64,000 nucleotides of DNA. Source: Anas platyrhynchos. Its lineage: Eukaryota > Chordata > Aves > Anseriformes > Anatidae. The stretch is from positions 13,031,001 to 13,095,000 of the forward strand of contig NC_092621.1 in assembly GCF_047663525.1 (NCBI RefSeq), written 5' to 3'. The position numbers and the translations under genes are program-made. Below the pieces are notes generated by a model. It did no database searches. It was not told where the DNA came from and was given only the letters and a program-made list of their open reading frames with translations. Within the stretch, counting starts at the first letter, position 1. Every line of letters begins with the position of its first letter. Shown here piece after piece: positions 59,676-64,000 of the stretch.

Positions 59676-61141
59676 ATTATTAAGGAAATGCCAGCATTCT
59701 TTTGTTTTGTATATGTCGTGTATCTGATTCACAAAAATGTTGGTTTGTACGGTAATAAAAGCAAATCATGATTTCAGCACCTTTAGTAAGCAACATAAAT
59801 GCTTACGGAAGAATTCTTACTATTTCGCTAACTGTTAACACACATACCTATCTATAGTAGGTACACGTATAAATATATAATCAAGCTCCTTTCCTTTAAT
59901 TTATTTTGTTTCTCTTTAGGGTGTATTACACTCAATTTTTGTCATTAGTGTAATAATAGTGGACTGTAATGTGTGATCTTTGTAAACTTTGTAATTTTGC
60001 AATTGAAATTATTATGATGACTTTTTTTTTTTTTGTCGTGTAGACTTCATTGCAATTGGAATCTTTACAGTTAGTGAAAACTGAATAAACAAATACCTAC
60101 TCTTTAGTTGAATACTGACACAGACTCCTGATGGCTCTTGAACAGGAGACCTTATTGCCCTTTTTCACTAATACATATACTTTCCCAATAGCCCCATGTG
60201 CTGTCCACGGGCCTGAATCTGTCATACAGTTGGTTAGAGACCCTCAGACATGCTCCTCAAGCCAGCCAGCAATTGGCCACTGCCCAAAGCTCATCTTTAA
60301 CACTGTAGACAATTTACTTTATCTCAACCTTGCTCAAGTTTTTGTTTCTACTGCTTGTTTCCTCATTACCTCTAATTCAGGGATGTGTGAAACAGTGCGA
60401 AGCCACCTGCAGATTCCTCTCCCACAGAATTCAAACTGTACAATTTACAGGAAACAAACAAGCTGGTTTAGTGGGATGAAACCTTTTATTTTTGTGGAAT
60501 AGGGGATACACTTCCAAGCAGCAGTTTTACTAGAGGGTGTTTAATATTAAAGACATATTATCAGATTAATTTTGAAACAGATACTTCTTTTAAAATTCAC
60601 TAAGGTTTTCTATTTGTCACGTTGTTTCCTTGAAACTTGCATATGTGTATTATTGCTTTTATTTTTGGTAGCCATCTCTTGTATGAAAAATACTTCCTTC
60701 TCCAAAATTGAGAAGAGAATGTAGCAGCTAAGTAGTTAAACTGGTTATGGATTAAGCGCTCTTTGCTGTATTGTGAACCAACAGAGGTTTTGCTACTGAT
60801 TTTTTGTTTTTTGACGTGTTTTCAAAATAAGGTATAAAATTCATTACCTTTTAATTGTCCTTGTATATTTAATAATCATATTGGTAACCAACTATTGGTT
60901 TAGTGCTGTATATACTGAGAAAATTTTTTCTTTTGCCTTATCTTGCATCATTTTTGTCTGCATTTTGATTGCTTAATGTCATTTCATATTGAAATTCCAC
61001 GTTGTTCTACCTATTCTTAATGAAATATACTTAGAATACAGCAGAGGTTATGGTCTGCATTTCATTTATATTATTGAATTTTACAGACTTTTAAGTAAAC
61101 ATTTGTTTTTGTTTTTGTTTTTTTCTTTTAGTGCTTGGGAG

Positions 61142-61174
61142 ATGGGAAGTAATGATAGCTGGCACCTGAACTAA
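61142..61174 (+). other. NIPBL: 10-codon uORF in NIPBL exon 2
   Basis: ATG at 61142 has G at -3 and G at +4, a better Kozak context than the main start at 61212 (A at -3, A at +4). It encodes MGSNDSWHLN and ends at TAA (61172-61174), 37 nt before the NIPBL ATG and in a different frame. A second ATG inside it (61152) opens a 5-codon frame ending at TGA (61167-61169). A role in damping or tuning NIPBL translation is plausible; NIPBL dosage is known to be critical. Confidence 0.7.
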
Positions 61175-61211
61175 AATATCTGTGTAGGCACTACCATCCC
61201 AGAACTTCAGG

Positions 61212-61275
61212 ATGAATGGGGATATGCCTCATGTTCCCATCACTACTCTTGCAGGGATTGCTAGTCTTACAGACC
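61212..61275 (+). CDS. NIPBL: NIPBL, first coding segment (partial, N-terminus)
   Basis: NIPBL (Nipped-B-like, the vertebrate SCC2/delangin) works with MAU2 (SCC4) to load the cohesin ring onto chromatin in the nucleus. It stimulates cohesin ATPase during loop extrusion and is dosage-sensitive; human loss of one copy causes Cornelia de Lange syndrome. The 64 nt here encode MNGDMPHVPITTLAGIASLT, then Asp and the first base of the next codon. This is the extreme N-terminus, whose conserved segment binds MAU2, and it matches the known vertebrate start. The full protein is about 2,800 residues with a long disordered N-terminal half and C-terminal HEAT repeats; all of that lies beyond this window. 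The ATG is chosen because it is the first residue of the known protein, the leader frame is closed upstream, and the exon ends in a clean donor. Confidence 0.96.
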
Positions 61276-61585
61276 GTAAGTATTCTTCTTTTCCTCATCT
61301 TTTATATATTTCTTTCTACCTTTTCAGCAAATATCTGTATTTTCAAAATAGTAAAAATATTTTTATTATAAAAGTTACTTTTAAAAGGTAAATCTGTTTG
61401 AAATTAGGTTTGGCATTTAAAAGGTTAATTTTTCCATTACGTGAATTTTAAAAATGTAATCAAGTTAGATAATGCTAATTTTAACATGTAGTGAATTCTA
61501 GATTTAAAAACAAACAAACAAAAAGAAAAGAACCTTGAGTAAACCTGATGCTTAAGTTATTCAAAAAGTAGTTAATCATTCACTA

Positions 61586-63712
61586 GTTGGTGGAGTTCCT
61601 TGGGAGGCGGTTCTAAAGGGCAGAGGGGTCCAGGAAGGCTGGGTGCTCATCGAGAGGGAAGTCCTAATGGCGCAGGAGAGGTCTGTTCTCATGTGCCCAA
61701 AGATGAGCCAGCGGGGAAGAAGACCAGCCTGGCTCAACAGAGAATTATGGCTTGAGCTTAGGAGAAAAAAGAGGGTTTATAATCTTTGGAAAAGTGGGCA
61801 GGCCACTAGGGAGGACTATAAGGATGTAGCGAGGCTGTGCAGGGACAAAATTAGGAAGGCCAAAGCTCATCTGGAGCTCAATCTGGCTACTGCCTTAAAG
61901 ATAACAAAAAACGCTTTTATAAATACATCAACACAAAAAGGAGGACTAAGGAGAATCTCCATCCTTTACTGGATGCAGGGGGAAACTTAGTTACAAGAGA
62001 TGAGGAAAAGGCGGAGGTGCTCAATGCCTTCTTTGCCTCAGTCTTTAGCGGCAATACCGGTTGTTCTCTGGATACCCAGTACCCTGAGCTGGTGGAAGGG
62101 GATGGGGAGCAGGATGTGGCCCTCACCATCCACGAAGAACTGGTTGGTGACCTGCTACGGCACTTGGATGTGCACAAATCGATGGGGCCGGATGGGATCC
62201 ACCCAAGGGTACTGAGAGAACGGGCAGAGGAGCTGGCCAAGCCCCTATCCATCATTTATCAGCAGTCCTGGCTATCGGGGGAGGTCCCAGCTGACTGGCG
62301 GCTAGCAAACGTGACGCCCATCTACAAGAAGGGCTGGAGGGCTGACCCGGGGAACTACAGGCCTGTCAGTTTGACCTCAGTACCAGGGAAGCTCATGGAG
62401 CAGATCCTCTTGAGAGTCATCATGCGGCACTTGAAGGGCAAGCAGGTGATCAGGCCCAGTCAGCATGGGTTTATGGAAGGCAGATCCTGCTTGACGAACC
62501 TGATCTCCTTCTATGACAAAGTGACGCGCTGGGTGGACGAGGGAAAGGCTGTGGATGTGGTCTACCTTGACTTCAGTAAGGCTTTTGACACCGTCTCCCA
62601 CAGCATTCTCCTCAAGAAACTGGCTGCTCTTGGCTTGGACTGGCGCATGCTTCGTTGGGTTAGAAACTGGCTGGATAGCCGGGCCCAAAGAGTCGTGGTA
62701 AATGGAGTCAAGTCCAGTTGGAGGCCAGTCACTAGTGGAGTTCCCCAGGGCTCGGTGCTGGGGCCAGTCCTCTTTAATATCTTCATCAATGATCTGGACG
62801 AGGGCATTGAGTGCACCCTCAGTAAGTTTGCAGATGACACCAAGCTATGCGCATGTGTCGATCTGCTCGAGGGTAGGAAAGCTCTGCAGGAGGATCTGGA
62901 TAGGCTGCACCGATGGGCTGAGGTCAACTGCATGAAGTTCAACAAGGCCAAGTGCCGGGTCCTGCACCTGGGGCGCAATAACCCCAAGCAGAGCTACAGG
63001 CTGGGAGATGAGTGGTTGGAGAGCTGCCAGGCAGAGAAGGACCTGGGAGTGATGGTGGACAGTCGGCTGAATATGAGCCAGCAGTGTGCTCAGATGGCCA
63101 AGAAGGCCAACGGCATCCTGGCTTGTATCAGAAACGGTGTGACCAGCAGGGCTAGGGAGGTGATCGTCCCCCTGTACTCGGCTCTGGTGAGGCCGCACCT
63201 CGAGTACTGTGTTCAGTTTTGGGCCCCTTGCTACAAGAAGGACATGGAGGTGCTTGAGCGGGTCCAGAGAAGGGCGACGAAGCTGGTGAGGGGTCTGGAG
63301 AACAAGTCCTACGAGGAGGGGCTGAAGGAGCTGGGCTTGTTCAGCCTGGAGAAGAGGAGGCTCAGGGGCGACCTTATTGCTCTCTACAGATACCTTAAAG
63401 GAGGCTGTAGAGAGGTGGGGGTTGGCCTGTTCTCCCACGTGCCTGGTGACAGGACGAGGGGGAATGGGCTTAAGTTGCACCAGGGGAGTTTTAGGTTAGA
63501 TGTTAGGAAGAACTTCTTTACTGAAAGGGTTGTTAGGCACTGGAACAGGCTGCCCAAGGAGGTGGTGGAGTCACCATCCCTGGAAGTCTTTAAAAGACAT
63601 TTAGATGTAGAGCTTAGGGATATGGTTTAGTGGGGACTGTTAGTGTTAGGTTAGATGTTGGACTCGATCTTGAGGTCTCTTCCAACCTAGAAATTCTGTG
63701 ATTCTGTGATTC
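61586..63712 (+). mobile_element. CR1 LINE, 2.1 kb, nearly intact RT, 5'-truncated
   Basis: Sense to NIPBL and only about 310 bp after the exon 2 donor. It begins in the region between endonuclease and RT domains ([40 protein letters not shown]) and runs to a 3' end of two ATTCTGTG-type octamers at 63693-63712. The endonuclease domain and promoter are missing. One frame change separates the linker from the RT frame, between the LNLATAL codons (about 61890) and the [10 protein letters not shown] codons (61900). Otherwise the body is clean, so this is much younger than the other copies here. No clear target-site duplication. Confidence 0.97.
61900..63630 (+). pseudogene. CR1 ORF2 reverse transcriptase, truncated
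   Basis: The frame is open from 61900 to TAG at 63628-63630; numbering below is for the 537 codons from 62017. In order: SMGPDG (55-60), [10 protein letters not shown] (112-121), [10 protein letters not shown] (148-157), motif [13 protein letters not shown] with catalytic Asp 185, motif [11 protein letters not shown] (241-250), motif C FADD with Asp 273/274, then the thumb/connection region ([16 protein letters not shown]) and the C-terminal [11 protein letters not shown] and [16 protein letters not shown] segments. All three catalytic aspartates are present. In a full CR1 this protein nicks DNA and reverse-transcribes its RNA at the nick. Here the endonuclease part is absent and the upstream linker is out of frame, so it cannot retrotranspose by itself. 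No natural start codon; it would be read only as part of NIPBL pre-mRNA. Confidence 0.93.
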
Positions 63713-63931
63713 AGAAATGTTTCTGGGTTTCCCACAAATAAAAGAAAAACAAAAGAACAATAAAAGACCTTTGTAAAATGTATATTTAAAAAAGAGCTGT
63801 GAAATAAGCTGAATATATTGAAAAATACTTCCTTAGTTTTGGTCAAGGTACAAAATTTGCTCTACTTAATAGTTGCAAATAGGGGCTGCTAGAATGGAAC
63901 TAAGCAGCTCAGTCTATGAGGCTTCTTTTTT
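63713..63931. other. Spacer between two CR1 copies
   Basis: AT-rich intronic sequence; nothing recognised. Confidence 0.55.
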
Positions 63932-64000
63932 CATAGAATCGCAGAATCATAGAATGGTTTGGGTTGAAAGGAACCTTAAAGATATTCTAGTTCCAACTTC
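63932..64000 (-). mobile_element. CR1 LINE, 3' end, cut by window edge
   Basis: 'tcatagaatcgcagaatcat' is the reversed octamer tail, followed by 'agaatggtttgggttgaaag' and 'aaccttaaagatattctagt'. The element continues beyond the window. Its orientation is opposite to the young CR1 just before it. Confidence 0.95.

Larger units (their letters stand above)
5240..61131 (+). other. NIPBL: NIPBL intron 1
   Basis: It begins GTAATC at 5240 and ends in a T-rich tract and TTTTAG at 61130-61131, so it obeys the GT-AG rule and is 55,892 bp long. A very long first intron between the non-coding exon and the start-codon exon is also found in mammalian NIPBL. All CR1 and LTR insertions from 23.8 to 58.7 kb are intronic. 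I recognise no coding exon of another gene inside it. Confidence 0.85.
58726..61131. other. End of intron 1
   Basis: AT-rich sequence with poly(T) (58917-58932), (GTTT)n (59143-59164) and (GAAA)n (59655-59675). A 123-codon frame at 60131-60502 has no recognisable domain. The last 30 bases form the T-rich polypyrimidine tract of the exon 2 acceptor. Confidence 0.6.
61132..61275 (+). other. NIPBL: NIPBL exon 2 (leader plus start codon)
   Basis: A T-rich tract and TTTTAG at 61121-61131 form a strong acceptor; C|GTAAGT at 61275/61276 is a near-consensus donor. The exon is 144 nt: 80 nt of leader and 64 coding nt, so intron 2 is phase 1. Human NIPBL variant numbering places the same boundaries at about c.-79 and c.64, which agrees within one base of leader. 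The leader contains two short uORFs at 61142 and 61152. Confidence 0.95.
61276..64000 (+). other. NIPBL: NIPBL intron 2 (5' part, runs off window)
   Basis: Starts GTAAGT at 61276 and does not end within the window. The first 310 bp are AT-rich and unassigned. Then comes a 2.1-kb CR1 in sense orientation, about 220 bp of AT-rich sequence, and a second CR1 tail at the edge. Confidence 0.9.

Noticed and set aside
62845-63480. 211-codon minus-strand frame
   Set aside because: Shadow of the CR1 RT reading frame on the opposite strand.
1-64000. tRNA or rRNA genes, CRISPR arrays, bacterial operons
   Set aside because: No cloverleaf with A and B boxes, no ribosomal sequence and no regularly spaced direct repeats were seen. 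The window is a vertebrate intron-rich locus.

Overview
This is a vertebrate nuclear window, almost certainly from a bird. It carries at least a dozen CR1 LINE copies, most 5'-truncated, several ending in the CR1 octamer tail (ATTCTGTG/ATTCTATG) instead of a poly(A) tail. It also has two pieces of an avian-type LTR that begins TGTGGTTTAACCC. I see no mammalian Alu, L1 or MIR, and no prokaryotic or viral coding.

One host gene is recognisable: the 5' end of NIPBL, the cohesin loader, on the + strand. A large CpG island (about 3.99-5.68 kb) holds the promoter and a non-coding exon 1 ending at a CAG|GTAATC donor at 5239/5240. Intron 1 runs about 55.9 kb to exon 2 (61132-61275). Exon 2 has an 80-nt leader with two short upstream ORFs, then the first 64 coding nt (MNGDMPHVPITTLAGIASLT...), ending in phase 1 at a GTAAGT donor. 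The rest of NIPBL lies beyond the window. From known synteny (human 5p13 to avian Z), this is probably a Z-chromosome segment; that is inference.

Layout: 1-3.9 kb is intergenic, with one CR1 fragment. 3.9-5.7 kb is the promoter island, bounded and filled with A/AAG, GGA and TCC tracts. 5.7-7.3 kb is AT-rich intron that still keeps many CpGs. 5.2-23.8 kb shows no recognisable transposon. 23.8-46.3 kb is the transposon-rich part, with CR1 copies in both orientations, one LTR lying between two CR1s and another lying between an inverted CR1 pair. 46.3-61.1 kb is mostly unique AT-rich intron with microsatellites and traces of old CR1. Intron 2 begins at 61276 and holds a young, sense-oriented, 5'-truncated CR1 whose 537-aa reverse-transcriptase reading frame is uninterrupted. 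Another CR1 tail runs off the right edge.

I found no undescribed enzymatic system. The points most worth a second look are the repeat architecture and upstream ORFs of the NIPBL leader, the CpG-retaining and transposon-free 5' half of intron 1, the nested CR1/LTR structures, and the nearly intact CR1 just after exon 2.
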